Part shown: positions 19,003 to 28,650 of the stretch, piece by piece | Layout of the letters: the number at the start of each line of letters is the position of its first letter | How positions within the stretch are numbered: the stretch's first letter is position 1 | Assembly: GCA_017512705.1 (NCBI GenBank) | Contig: JAFWEX010000121.1 | Location: forward strand, 1-58,480 | Source of the DNA: Paenibacillus sp. | GTDB taxonomy: Bacteria > Bacillota > Bacilli > Paenibacillales > Paenibacillaceae | Length of the DNA: 58,480 nt | Direction: 5' to 3' | Position numbers and translations under genes: made by a program | Notes under the pieces: model-generated | Database searches by the model: none | Told to the model about the DNA's origin: nothing | Seen by the model: only the letters and a program-made list of their open reading frames with translations

Positions 19003-20586
19003 ATGACAAGAAAAGCAACCAAAGGGAGTCTAAAGAAGTTGATGAGTCTGGCGCTTACAGCAGTAATGGGCGTCTCACTACTTGCGGGGTGCTCATCTGC
19101 AGAAGACAAAGCAGAAGGCGGAGCCTCTGGTGATGGAAAACGCGTCACATTAAAGGTGGAGCTTTTCGACCGTGGTAAAACACCATCTCAGTACACGATC
19201 TCGAATAACTTTATCTCTCAGATGATTCAAAAGAACTTTGGTGACCCTAACAACATTGATGTAAAGTTTGTACCTGTTCAACGTTCTGAGGAAGTTACCA
19301 AGCTGAACGTACTCATGGCAAGTGCTTCTGATGTTCCGGATATTGTCTTTGTTTATGACTCCAGCGTGTTTTACCGCTATGCACAACAGGGCGGTTTGAC
19401 AGATGTAGGTGAGCTGATTGATCAGCATGGACCGAATCTGAAGAAGTTTTTGGGCGAAGATACATTAAAGTTTGGTCAAGTGGAGGGACAACAGTTTGCT
19501 ATTCCGGGTAAACGTGCCATTACGGCCCGTTACAGTTCCTTCATTCGTCAAGATTGGTTAGATAAACTAGGATTGCCAGTGCCTCAGACAACAGATGAGT
19601 TGTATAACACACTGAAAGCATTCAAAGAAAAAGACCCTGGCAATATGGGAAGTCAAAACATTCCAATGGGTTTTGCACTTGCACCAGCTGCCTATGAGCC
19701 TTTGATCTACTCTTTCATTAAGCCAATCGCTGGAGATAAGACATATGCTCAACGTTATGAGTTGCCTCTGCATGAAGGCTTCAAAGAATCCATGCAATTC
19801 TTGAACAAGTTGTACAATGAAGGATTAATCAGTAAGGATTTCAGCTTGGATAAAGACAAGACACAACAAGGTAAAGATGTTGCGAACGGAAACATCGGGT
19901 TCTTTTCTGAGGATGTAGACTCGATTTTCTGGCCAGAAGCTTCTTATGACCTGTTGAAAAAGAACAAGCCGGATAGCAAGCTGATCCCGGTAGATGCGTA
20001 CACGAATTCGAATGTGGATGGAAAACATATCAAATCCCGTTATGGCTCTAACGGCATGTACATCATGATTCCAAAGAGCAGTGAGCGTGCAGTAGAAGCC
20101 ATTAAGTATCTGGACTGGATGGCGTCCGACAATAACCTAACAGCCATTTATAATGGTGTGGAAGGTGAAAACTATGAGCTTGTAGACGGTATTCCGGTTG
20201 TTAAAGAAGATGCTACCCAAGAAGCAAAAGATCGTCTGTTCAACGCAGGAGACACGGCGATCATTTCGAACGGTAAAAACCTTGGTGATCAAGCCATGAA
20301 TGAAAAAGCATGGATTATGGGTTTCCCTCCAGCAAACCAGGAAGTTCTGAAAAAAGCACTTGAAGTTGCAAACACAGATACGATCGGACCGATCGTCTTC
20401 AGTAAGCCGATTCAGTCAGAGATGAAATATAGTACGGCTCTGACAGACAAACTCGACGTAATCATCGTAAAAACAGCGATGGCTAAACCTGAAGAATTCG
20501 AAGCTGTATATGAGAAAGAAATTGCAGACTATATGTCTTTGGGTGGGGCTGAGCTGAAAAAAGAGCTGGAAGCAGCTGAGCAATAA
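19003..20586 (+). CDS. Extracellular sugar-binding lipoprotein of an ABC importer
   Basis: A 527-residue solute-binding protein of the large type found in Paenibacillus (LplA/YtcQ-like). The signal peptide ends in lipobox LLAGC, so the mature protein is anchored to the outer face of the membrane through a diacylglyceryl cysteine added by Lgt. The rest is two-lobed binding-protein sequence. The start at 19003 is preceded by AAGGGG at good distance; an ATG at 18994 overlaps that site. It is followed by two permeases. The ligand is probably an oligosaccharide, but its identity cannot be read from the sequence. Confidence 0.92.
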   Translation: MTRKATKGSLKKLMSLALTAVMGVSLLAGCSSAEDKAEGGASGDGKRVTLKVELFDRGKTPSQYTISNNFISQMIQKNFGDPNNIDVKFVPVQRSEEVTKLNVLMASASDVPDIVFVYDSSVFYRYAQQGGLTDVGELIDQHGPNLKKFLGEDTLKFGQVEGQQFAIPGKRAITARYSSFIRQDWLDKLGLPVPQTTDELYNTLKAFKEKDPGNMGSQNIPMGFALAPAAYEPLIYSFIKPIAGDKTYAQRYELPLHEGFKESMQFLNKLYNEGLISKDFSLDKDKTQQGKDVANGNIGFFSEDVDSIFWPEASYDLLKKNKPDSKLIPVDAYTNSNVDGKHIKSRYGSNGMYIMIPKSSERAVEAIKYLDWMASDNNLTAIYNGVEGENYELVDGIPVVKEDATQEAKDRLFNAGDTAIISNGKNLGDQAMNEKAWIMGFPPANQEVLKKALEVANTDTIGPIVFSKPIQSEMKYSTALTDKLDVIIVKTAMAKPEEFEAVYEKEIADYMSLGGAELKKELEAAEQ

Positions 20587-20628
20587 TCCAGAAATGATAC
20601 AAGAGTGAATTGAAGTATTTCGAGGGGC

Positions 20629-20656
20629 CTGTACCGCCGCTTGGGCAGCGGTACAG
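20629..20656 (+). other. Strong hairpin between binding protein and permease
   Basis: CTGTACCGC (20629-20637) pairs perfectly with GCGGTACAG (20648-20656) and no T run follows. In this position such stems usually protect the upstream mRNA, so that binding protein is made in excess over permease. Confidence 0.65.
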
Positions 20657-20685
20657 CGTTTCTTCGTTGTGAGGAGGAGAGAGAT

Positions 20686-21582
20686 ATGACCACATACTTG
20701 AAGAGATACTGGCAACTGTATGCTCTGATTTCACTGCCCCTTATCTATTTTATTATTTTTCGTTATGGACCAATGTATGGTGTGCAGATCGCTTTTAAAG
20801 ACTTTAACCTGTTCCAAGGAATTAACGGTAGTGAGTGGATCGGTTTCGATGCTTTTCGCGAGGTATTCGCAATGCCGGATTTCTATACTACACTGCGCAA
20901 CACTTTTATGCTGAATTTTCTTGATCTGATCGTTTCATTCCCTGCTCCAATCATTCTAGCTATCATGCTCTATGAAGTAAGGTTCAAATGGTTTAAGAAA
21001 GTTTCTCAGACCATTCTGTACATTCCTCACTTTATCTCGTGGGTTATCATCGGAGGGATTGTGTACCAATTGTTCGGCAACCAATCCGGTATGGTAAACG
21101 GTCTACTGGAGAGCATGGGCTTAAATCCGATTCCATTTTTGACAGAGAAGAATCCTTGGCTTGTTACCTATCTGTTCACAGGTGTGTGGCAAAGCGCTGG
21201 GTGGGGAACCATTCTATATCTGGCTGCATTAACCGGTGTGAACAAGGAATTGTTCGAGGCAGCAGAGATTGATGGCGCAACGCGGCTGAAGAGAATTTGG
21301 CATATTACACTGCCAAGTATTAAACCAACCATTGTGACATTGCTTATCCTTAATCTTGGAAATATGGTCAGCATCGGTTTTGACCGGCCTTTCGTTATTG
21401 GTAATACGGCTGTGCGTGAATATTCCGATGTACTTAGTACCTTCGTATATAGAATGGGTATACAATCCGGGCAATATACACTTGCAACGGTTGTAGGCTT
21501 ATTCCAGGCAGTTGTTGGATTGATCTTTGTCCTCGGTTCCAACTATATCTCGAAGAAAACAACGGGAGAAGGAATTCTCTGA
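20686..21582 (+). CDS. Sugar ABC importer permease (LplB type)
   Basis: An inner-membrane permease of 298 residues with six predicted membrane segments. The EAA loop that contacts the ATPase reads EAAEIDGATRLKRIWHITLP, near residue 200. It belongs to the CUT1-like LplB/UgpA group. The start at 20686 has GAGGAGG upstream; the longer reading from 20641 runs through the hairpin and is rejected. It pairs with the permease encoded at 21658. Confidence 0.93.
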   Translation: MTTYLKRYWQLYALISLPLIYFIIFRYGPMYGVQIAFKDFNLFQGINGSEWIGFDAFREVFAMPDFYTTLRNTFMLNFLDLIVSFPAPIILAIMLYEVRFKWFKKVSQTILYIPHFISWVIIGGIVYQLFGNQSGMVNGLLESMGLNPIPFLTEKNPWLVTYLFTGVWQSAGWGTILYLAALTGVNKELFEAAEIDGATRLKRIWHITLPSIKPTIVTLLILNLGNMVSIGFDRPFVIGNTAVREYSDVLSTFVYRMGIQSGQYTLATVVGLFQAVVGLIFVLGSNYISKKTTGEGIL

Positions 21583-21657
21583 TCCCGGAAAAATCGTGAA
21601 GTGCGCGCCAATAGACTTGTTGCACGTATAGATCATCAGTAAAGGAGTTGTGCGCAG

Positions 21658-22530
21658 ATGAGTGATCGCACCTCGAACCGAATTTTCGACATTGTTAATA
21701 TCACCTTTATTTCGTTGTTTGTCATATTCTGTCTTGCTCCGTTTCTGCACACTATTGCCATATCCATGAGCTCGAACCGGGCCATTACATCAGGTGAAGT
21801 AACGATCTTCCCGAAAGAGTTCACCTGGGATGCATATGGTCAAGTATTTTCAGATAGTTCCATGATTTATTCCCTAGGATTCACAACGATCCTTACGATT
21901 ATTACGACGTTGCTCTGTATGTTGTTTACCGTTGCCGCAGCATACCCATTGACGAAGAAAAAATTAAAAGGTCGCAAGCTGTTTATGTACATCATTATCA
22001 TTACGATGTTCTTCAGTGGTGGTATTATTCCTGAGTATTTGTTGATTCGTGATCTTCATTTGCTGAACTCGGTATGGGCGCTAATTCTACCCGGGTTGGT
22101 GAGTCCTTTTAACCTGATTATCCTGATCTCCTTCTTCCGTGGAATACCGGATAGCTTGGAAGAGTCTGCCGAGATTGACGGAAGCTCTCATGTGCACACA
22201 CTCTTTAAAATTATTTTGCCACTTTCTTTGCCTGTGCTTGCTACATTGTCTCTGTTTTATGCAGTCGGACGTTGGAATGGCTTCCAGGATTCACTGATGT
22301 ACATTAACGATCCGAAATTATATCCACTGCAGCTGAAGCTTTATCAGATGGTACAGAACAACATGGTGAGTGAGCTCACATTGCTAGAGGGGGCAAACCG
22401 TACAAGATTAACACCAGAGAGCCTTAAGGCAGCTACAGTTGTCTTTGCAACCGTACCAATCCTGCTCGTATACCCATGGTTGCAAAAGTATTTTGTAAGT
22501 GGCGCAATGCAAGGAGCTGTTAAAGGTTAA
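21658..22530 (+). CDS. Sugar ABC importer permease (LplC type)
   Basis: A second permease of 290 residues, of the LplC/CarB type. It has six hydrophobic segments and the EAA loop ESAEIDGSSHVHTLFKIILP near residue 175. AAAGGAG precedes the ATG. Together with the LplB-type partner it forms the membrane channel. No ATPase gene follows, so a shared one such as MsmX (1671-2795) is expected. Confidence 0.93.
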   Translation: MSDRTSNRIFDIVNITFISLFVIFCLAPFLHTIAISMSSNRAITSGEVTIFPKEFTWDAYGQVFSDSSMIYSLGFTTILTIITTLLCMLFTVAAAYPLTKKKLKGRKLFMYIIIITMFFSGGIIPEYLLIRDLHLLNSVWALILPGLVSPFNLIILISFFRGIPDSLEESAEIDGSSHVHTLFKIILPLSLPVLATLSLFYAVGRWNGFQDSLMYINDPKLYPLQLKLYQMVQNNMVSELTLLEGANRTRLTPESLKAATVVFATVPILLVYPWLQKYFVSGAMQGAVKG

Positions 22531-22585
22531 TTCGTAGTCCCCATATACGCAAACATCACAATCGGGGAAGGAGAAGAAATGTCAT

Positions 22586-23539
22586 ATGCAGGGAAAAGAC
22601 AAGGGAGAATACTCATTCTCGACATGTTGGAACATCAGGAGACAACCTGTAGGAGAAGACATGATTCGAGAGATTATAGAGCTTGGTTTTCGCCGGGTGG
22701 AACTCAACTATAACGTAACGAAGGAAATGCTCACAACGATTGAGCCGATGATCGAACGAGGAGAGATTGGGGTATCCAGTGTACACAACACATTCCCTTA
22801 TGATCCCGATCCCGATTACGGAACGGATTCTGTACTGTTAGGTTTTGAGGATGAGGTAAAGCGTAAGCGGGCTATAGATCTGCTGGTTGGATCGGCTGAA
22901 TATGCACATCGATACGGTGGGGAAGCTGTCGTGGTACATCCAGGTGAGGTGCCTTTCCCGTATGACATCAGCAAGGAGCTCGAGAAGCTGTACCGGGAGG
23001 AAGGGACAGATTCACCTCAATATCGCAGCAAATGGGCAGAGTTGATGGAACGACGTGAAGCCCTGAGTGCAGGGTATATTGAGAAGATTATCATCAGTCT
23101 GGATGAGGTGTGTAATCAGGCAGTATCCAAGGGACTTAACGTCCGTTTTGGAATTGAGACCCGTTCAAGACCTCAGCAGATCCCGACCCTTGCAGAAGCA
23201 AAGACGATCATTCAGGCTCTTAAAGGGGCACCGGTTGGTATCTGGTATGATACGGGTCATGCGATCATGATGGATCGATTGGGACTGTATGACAGTGTAG
23301 GTGAGATGCAGGGGTTGATGGATGATATCGTGGGTGTCCATATTCATGAGACGCTGGGTCTCTCCGATCACTGGTGTCCATATGTTCATAGTAAGGATAT
23401 GGACTTCTATGATGCGTACCTTCCCATGATCAGCAAAGCACAGGTAAAGGTGTATGAACTGAAGCCAGCCTGCGAGCCAGAAGCGATTCACGAAAGTCAT
23501 CAGTTGTTGACGCAGAAACTTGCACGTTTAGAAGGATAG
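22586..23539 (+). CDS. TIM-barrel sugar isomerase/epimerase-like protein
   Basis: A 317-residue protein of the xylose-isomerase-like TIM-barrel superfamily (AP endonuclease 2 fold; IolE/IolI relatives). Hallmarks are VVHPGEVPFPYD, the metal-ligand stretches FGIETRSRP, GIWYDTGHA and VGVHIHET. Such enzymes isomerise or epimerise sugars or cleave sugar-derived acids. The substrate is unknown, but the context suggests the imported sugar. The ribosome site GGAAGGAG is 13 bases from the ATG, longer than usual. An ATG at 22579 sits closer but opens a different frame of only 44 codons. Confidence 0.82.
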   Translation: MQGKDKGEYSFSTCWNIRRQPVGEDMIREIIELGFRRVELNYNVTKEMLTTIEPMIERGEIGVSSVHNTFPYDPDPDYGTDSVLLGFEDEVKRKRAIDLLVGSAEYAHRYGGEAVVVHPGEVPFPYDISKELEKLYREEGTDSPQYRSKWAELMERREALSAGYIEKIIISLDEVCNQAVSKGLNVRFGIETRSRPQQIPTLAEAKTIIQALKGAPVGIWYDTGHAIMMDRLGLYDSVGEMQGLMDDIVGVHIHETLGLSDHWCPYVHSKDMDFYDAYLPMISKAQVKVYELKPACEPEAIHESHQLLTQKLARLEG

Positions 23540-23661
23540 ATCGGAGAATGGGTCAGATCGGTTGGCTTGAGCTATTAGAGCGCACAACCTTCTGATCTTA
23601 TCTTTTGAGCGCAGGTCCATAGACAGGAATTGCAGAGCAATTGAATAGAGGGGGACTGCAG

Positions 23662-25410
23662 ATGTACAGACAGCTGGTAGAGAGCAACGACAGAGCAGCA
23701 GAACAAGGGATGAACCGACAGATGTTGGATCCGGATAATCGCTATTTCGGCGGGACGATTGATCCTTCTACAGGTGTGGCTTGGGTCAATCATACGACTG
23801 GAACGCCGACAGAAATGTGTTTCTGGGGAGCAGCTCTCTCTAATCCCGATTCTAAATACTACCGGAATGAAGCTTTGTTAGAACGACTGAGACTGGCGAG
23901 TGAATTCGTATTACGTCAGCAGCATGATGATGGCTCTATATCACCCGGCTGGACCAACTATCATTCTCCACCTGATACTGCATTTGTTGTTGTGGGGTAT
24001 TCGCAGTTGTACCAGCTTCTGAATCAGCAGGAATGGCCTCCGCTCAAGCCCGTACTAGATAATATGCGTTTGTTCCTGGAGAGAACCATCCCGGTGATGT
24101 TAACTGGAGGCTGTCATACACCAAACCACCGCTGGGTGTTGTGTGCGGCACTTGGTTTCCTCCATGAGATATTCGGCATAGAGGAGGCGGTACAGCGCGC
24201 CGAGCAGTGGCTGGCAGAAGGGATGGATATTACGCCGGATGGGGAGTGGACAGAGCGCAGCAACGGAATCTACAATGCGGTGAGTGACATCATGCTAATT
24301 CATGCAGCGCGTCTGCTGGATCGACCCGAACTGCTCGATCCTGTTCGTCAGAATCTTCGGATGATGGTGTATCTCGTGCACCCTACCGGTGAGATTGTGA
24401 CGGATTATTCTGGTCGTCAGGATCTGGGCAGTATACATGACTTGTCTTCGTATTACTTGCCCTATGCCATTCTGGCTAAATTGGATGAAGACCCCGTTTT
24501 TGCAGGGATGGCTGCATGGGCAGAAAGGGCACTAACAGATCCTGGCGTGTGTTCGGTTAATACTCTGGTTCGGTTGCTGCTGGAACCTGAGCTTCAACAG
24601 ACAAGCGGGACAACGTATGCCCTTCCCGAGCGATATGAAGTTATGCTGAATGAGCACTTTGTACGGGAGAATTATGTGAGCCAGATGGAGGATGTAGGTC
24701 ATCATGGGCAAATCTCTCACAGCCGAATGCATACGGATTTTGGTGCTCCTGTTGCCCGAATCCGTGATGGCGAGACTAGCGTGACCATTATGACAGAGGT
24801 GCCGCCATTTTTTGCACTCCGTCACGGTAAGGTGCGTCTGCTTGCCGTGCAGTTGGCTTCCTACTTCAACCCTGGATATATCCCCATGCAAAGTATGATT
24901 AAATTGTCTCAGGGTTATCGACTGACCGGGGAACAGAAGAAAGGTTATTACGGTCCTGTTTCTTCGGATGATTTACCAGCATCTGCTTCTTCGGCAATCA
25001 GTCCATGGTATCTGCTACCCCATCAGAGCCGTAAGCTTACGCATGAGCAGACTTTTCGCCTGGATGCCGAGGTACTACAGACGGAGAACGGCTGGACGAT
25101 GCATCTATCTGGAGCAGAGCCACGGGACATCATGATGCAGTTATCCTTTGTATTTGGAAGTGAAGGCGAGCTTAGCTGTGAGGATGGTATCGAAACCAGT
25201 GATGGAAGCATTATGTGGAGAGGTGGCAAGCTTCGTTACACCTGTGGAGAAGATTGGCTTGAGATGGATGGAGGCGAAATGGGACATCTGGCGGCAACAG
25301 TCCGGGAAGCTAAAATGCCGGAGAAATGCAAGGTTGTCCTTGTTAATTTTATGACACCGTTTGATAAAACAATAGAGTTAACCCTGTCTCCATCACTTGC
25401 AAAAAAATGA
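23662..25410 (+). CDS. Probable alpha/alpha-toroid carbohydrate-active enzyme
   Basis: A 582-residue cytoplasmic protein with no signal peptide. The first 330 residues are helix-rich with repeated aromatic hairpins (TNYHSPPDTAF, GGCHTPNHRW, ERSNGIYNAVSD, LSSYYLP), like the toroid of heparinase II/III-type lyases or unsaturated-glycan hydrolases. The rest is beta-rich, as in the sandwich domain of those enzymes. I do not recognise a named family. It ends the uptake operon and may break down the imported oligosaccharide. The start at 23662 follows AGAGGGGGA; a TTG at 23641 lies before that site. Confidence 0.7.
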   Translation: MYRQLVESNDRAAEQGMNRQMLDPDNRYFGGTIDPSTGVAWVNHTTGTPTEMCFWGAALSNPDSKYYRNEALLERLRLASEFVLRQQHDDGSISPGWTNYHSPPDTAFVVVGYSQLYQLLNQQEWPPLKPVLDNMRLFLERTIPVMLTGGCHTPNHRWVLCAALGFLHEIFGIEEAVQRAEQWLAEGMDITPDGEWTERSNGIYNAVSDIMLIHAARLLDRPELLDPVRQNLRMMVYLVHPTGEIVTDYSGRQDLGSIHDLSSYYLPYAILAKLDEDPVFAGMAAWAERALTDPGVCSVNTLVRLLLEPELQQTSGTTYALPERYEVMLNEHFVRENYVSQMEDVGHHGQISHSRMHTDFGAPVARIRDGETSVTIMTEVPPFFALRHGKVRLLAVQLASYFNPGYIPMQSMIKLSQGYRLTGEQKKGYYGPVSSDDLPASASSAISPWYLLPHQSRKLTHEQTFRLDAEVLQTENGWTMHLSGAEPRDIMMQLSFVFGSEGELSCEDGIETSDGSIMWRGGKLRYTCGEDWLEMDGGEMGHLAATVREAKMPEKCKVVLVNFMTPFDKTIELTLSPSLAKK

Positions 25411-25464
25411 TTGAATTTCAATCCTCTAATGGATGGAATGGGATAGTAAAGAATGTTCGATACG

Positions 25465-25508
25465 GATGGTATTTCATTCATAACCGGGATGAAATGCCAT
25501 CTTTTTTT
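25465..25508 (+). terminator. Terminator of the sugar uptake operon
   Basis: GATGGTATTTCAT (25465-25477) pairs with ATGAAATGCCATC (25489-25501) with one mismatch, then seven T. Confidence 0.9.
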
Positions 25509-25563
25509 GTATTTTTTTCATGAATGACATGAAACTACATATAGCAAAGAGAGTATAAAGATG

Positions 25564-25572
25564 TGGTATACT
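25564..25572 (+). promoter_or_regulatory. Candidate extended -10 for the TPR gene
   Basis: TGGTATACT is an extended -10 element without a clear -35. Transcription from here would begin near 25579, which argues against translation from the ATG at 25580. Confidence 0.4.
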
Positions 25573-25612
25573 GAAGAGTATGAATGAAAGCAAAGAGGAG
25601 GTGCCTTGGGAG

Positions 25613-27358
25613 ATGAAGGGCAAGCTAGTGCGGACCGAGGATCACCTTGCCAATATTATACCGATTCACTTGGATGCTTCTTTCTTTTTTGAAAGAGCTG
25701 TCCGCTCGCTGGACCGTAATCATGTCGACAAGGCATTGAAATATTTTCGTAAAGCTGTTGAATACGAGCCGGAAAATCCGGTGAATCATTGTAATATGGC
25801 GGGTATATTATCAGAGAAGGGTGACTATGAAGCTTCCAACTCCATTCTGGCTCATGTGCTGGATGTGATTGACCCGTCCATGACGGAATGTTATTTCTAT
25901 ATGGCGAACAATTATGCCAACATGGATCAATTCGAGGAAGCCGAGCGAGCACTGGTGACCTATCTGGAGGAAGACCCGCAGGGGCAGTTCATGACGGAGG
26001 CCGAAGAGATGATGGAGCTTCTGTATTATGAGCTGGATCGTCCGGCCAAATTAAATCGAATCAAGTCACGTAAAGGTGTCGTAGAGCACGATCAGGCAAG
26101 AGAATTGCTGGAAGAGGGGAAGTTTGCCCAGGCCGCAGAGCTGCTTGAAGGCATGTCACCCGATTATCCAGATTATTTCGCTGCCCGTAACAATCTGGCT
26201 CTCGCTTATTATTATATGGGACTGTTTACCAAAGCAAAAGAGACGATTGCTGAGGTGCTGGAACAGGAACCCGGCAATCTCCACGCACTCTGTAATCTGG
26301 CGATCTTTTATCAAAATGAGAACCAGACGGACCAAGTGCTGATGCTGATCAAAAAATTACGTGTGATTGTGCCATACCAGAACGAACAGGTGTACAAGTT
26401 AGCGACGACCATGGGGATTTTGGGTCAGCATGATGCAGCTTATACCCATTTTCGCCGGTTGCTGAAGAATGAAGAGACGGCTGGTGATCCGGCTCTGGCA
26501 CATTATGCAGCGGTGGCTGCGTACAACACAGAGCGTTATGATATGGCGAAGCGACTGTGGCATTACGTCAACAAGCTCGATCCCGGATCAGAAGTGGCCA
26601 GCTATTATCTAGACGATCTTGAGGAAGTGCTTCAAGGGTTACAGGAGCCGAGTAAGCTGAGTTATCATTATCATCTTCCTTTTGACGAGCAGTTCAGGCA
26701 ATGGAAGGACTATGGCAACGGCATTCCGGACGAGATGAAAAATGACCCATTGATTCGCTCCTCGTTTTTTTGGGCATTGCGGCATGGGGACCAGGCAACT
26801 AAGCTTCAGGTTATTCATGCGCTTGGCATGATTGGTGATTATGAGGTCCAGCAGGCGCTACAGTCGTTTATCGATGAGCCTGGTGAGGATCCAGACTTGG
26901 TTAAGGCGGCACAACATGTTTTAAGTGATCTGAAAATAGCTAAAGGTTATGAGCAGGAAGCAAGCGTGTCCCACCTTTTTTCTGGTGGGGATGTAGATTC
27001 CGTTCGTAATAAGGATCAAGGCTTAAATAGAGGAAATCTGTCAAGAATGGAGGCCCCACACTGGCAGGTCGTCGTAGATCGAGCGCTTCAGATGTCAGAG
27101 GCCAGATCAGAGTTGCAGCAAGAGATGGAACGAATCTGGACAGATTATGTCTCCAGAGTTCGCCCGGAGTTGTCAGGTTCCAAGCAGATCGAAGGATGGG
27201 CTGCTGGACTGGAATACTTAGCTTCCAAGAACCATAGTCGACCTGTTACGTATCAAAGTATTGCAGAACGTTATGGTATATCAGCATCCACTGTTAGCAA
27301 GTATGCCAGACAGCTCCTTGAGATCTGTAGCACAACTCCGCCGAAAGGCTACAGCTGA
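25613..27358 (+). CDS. TPR protein with C-terminal HTH (YvcD-like)
   Basis: A 581-residue cytoplasmic protein. Tetratricopeptide repeats fill roughly residues 20-330 (for example VDKALKYFRKAVEYEPENPVNHCN and the related units at FAARNNLALAYYYMGLFTKAKE, here cut to AARNNLALAYYYMG). A HEAT-like stretch near 385-430 follows, and the last 40 residues contain a helix-turn-helix SIAERYGISASTVSKYARQL. In Bacillus a TPR protein (YvcD) also lies upstream of trxB. Its function is unknown; a scaffold or regulator is likely. The start at 25613 is chosen because GAGGAGG lies between 25580 and it. Confidence 0.82.
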   Translation: MKGKLVRTEDHLANIIPIHLDASFFFERAVRSLDRNHVDKALKYFRKAVEYEPENPVNHCNMAGILSEKGDYEASNSILAHVLDVIDPSMTECYFYMANNYANMDQFEEAERALVTYLEEDPQGQFMTEAEEMMELLYYELDRPAKLNRIKSRKGVVEHDQARELLEEGKFAQAAELLEGMSPDYPDYFAARNNLALAYYYMGLFTKAKETIAEVLEQEPGNLHALCNLAIFYQNENQTDQVLMLIKKLRVIVPYQNEQVYKLATTMGILGQHDAAYTHFRRLLKNEETAGDPALAHYAAVAAYNTERYDMAKRLWHYVNKLDPGSEVASYYLDDLEEVLQGLQEPSKLSYHYHLPFDEQFRQWKDYGNGIPDEMKNDPLIRSSFFWALRHGDQATKLQVIHALGMIGDYEVQQALQSFIDEPGEDPDLVKAAQHVLSDLKIAKGYEQEASVSHLFSGGDVDSVRNKDQGLNRGNLSRMEAPHWQVVVDRALQMSEARSELQQEMERIWTDYVSRVRPELSGSKQIEGWAAGLEYLASKNHSRPVTYQSIAERYGISASTVSKYARQLLEICSTTPPKGYS

Positions 27359-27534
27359 GTCTTGTGAAACGAATTAAACATGCAAAAATGTAATGTTGTT
27401 CTGAAGTGAAGGATACATTAACCGGGAAAACGGGTAAACTTAACGAATAGGTCTAAAATGCCTGTAGGATATCATCTTGGCAGTTATTCGCGACTATTAC
27501 ACACTCTCAACCTGATGAAGGAGGCTGTATCTAT

Positions 27535-28494
27535 ATGTCTAAATACAGAACGATTGTGATCGGAACCGGACCTGCGGGTCTGACAGCAGCGATATATCTG
27601 GCTCGTGCTAATCTGAATCCACTGGTGATTGAAGGTCTTCAACCGGGTGGGCAATTGACAACGACGACAGAAGTTGAGAATTTCCCGGGTTTCCCGCAAG
27701 GTATCATGGGGCCTGAACTGATGGACAACATGCGGAAGCAAGCAGAACGTTTTGGTGCTGAATTCAAGAATGGCTGGGTGGAAGAGGTTGATTTCAGTAA
27801 ACGTCCTTTCAAAATCAACGTTGGGGGGATCGGCGAACTGGAAGCAGAATCCATCATCATCTCCACAGGGGCTTCGGCTCGTTATCTCGGTATTCCGGGA
27901 GAGCAGGAGAACGTTGGTCGTGGGGTAAGCACATGTGCAACTTGTGACGGATTTTTCTTCCGTGGCAAAAAAATTGTGGTGGTCGGCGGTGGTGACTCTG
28001 CGATGGAGGAAGCAAGCTTTTTGACTCGTTTTGCCACGGAGGTTACTTTGGTTCACCGTCGGGACGAGCTTCGTGCATCCAAGATCATGCAGGATCGTGC
28101 TCGTAGCAACGAAAAGGTGAAGTGGGCCCTGAACCGCACACCACTTGAGGTTGTACCCGAAGCATTGGGTGTCAAAGGCTTGAAGGTGCGCAACAATGAG
28201 ACGGGGCAAGAAGAGCTGATCGAGGCAGATGGTGTGTTCGTTGCCATCGGGCACACGCCAAACACCGGATTCCTTGGTAATGCCATTACGCTGGATGAGC
28301 ATGGTTATGTTGTCGTTAAACCAGGCACAACAGAAACGAATATTCCAGGCGTATTCGCATGTGGTGATGTTCAGGATACGAAGTACCGTCAGGCCATTAC
28401 AGCAGCAGGATCAGGATGTATGGCAGCGATGGATTGTGAGAAGTTCCTGGAGGGAAGCGTCGTTCATGACTGGAGCGAAACACTGGATAAGTAA
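27535..28494 (+). CDS. trxB: Thioredoxin reductase
   Basis: TrxB passes electrons from NADPH through FAD to thioredoxin. The protein has 319 residues. The FAD site GTGPAGLTAA lies at the N terminus, the redox-active pair is in CATCDG (near residue 136), the NADPH site is VVVGGGDSAMEEA, and the C-terminal FAD motif is GVFACGDVQD. AAGGAGG precedes the ATG. It lies in the conserved order with the TPR gene upstream and rapZ-yvcK-whiA downstream. The Nudix gene found between trxB and rapZ in Bacillus is missing here. Confidence 0.97.
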   Translation: MSKYRTIVIGTGPAGLTAAIYLARANLNPLVIEGLQPGGQLTTTTEVENFPGFPQGIMGPELMDNMRKQAERFGAEFKNGWVEEVDFSKRPFKINVGGIGELEAESIIISTGASARYLGIPGEQENVGRGVSTCATCDGFFFRGKKIVVVGGGDSAMEEASFLTRFATEVTLVHRRDELRASKIMQDRARSNEKVKWALNRTPLEVVPEALGVKGLKVRNNETGQEELIEADGVFVAIGHTPNTGFLGNAITLDEHGYVVVKPGTTETNIPGVFACGDVQDTKYRQAITAAGSGCMAAMDCEKFLEGSVVHDWSETLDK

Positions 28495-28563
28495 TAGGCA
28501 TGATAGCCCTATGGATTAGAATAAGTTAGTTATAAGAGACAACGGGAAGTCTCATAAATGTGA

Positions 28564-28589
28564 GAGAAGCCGGAAGGCTTCTCTTTTTT
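28564..28589 (+). terminator. Terminator after trxB
   Basis: The stem GAGAAGCC (28564-28571) pairs with GGCTTCTC (28576-28583) around GGAA, then six T. Confidence 0.95.
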
Positions 28590-28650
28590 GAAACGATGGT
28601 GGAAGTGATCTCGTATACATAAGGGGTATATTAGCTGTGAGGTGAAGAGG

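Noticed and set aside
27484-28302. A 272-codon minus-strand frame across trxB
   Set aside because: Antisense to a fully conserved thioredoxin reductase; no independent features.
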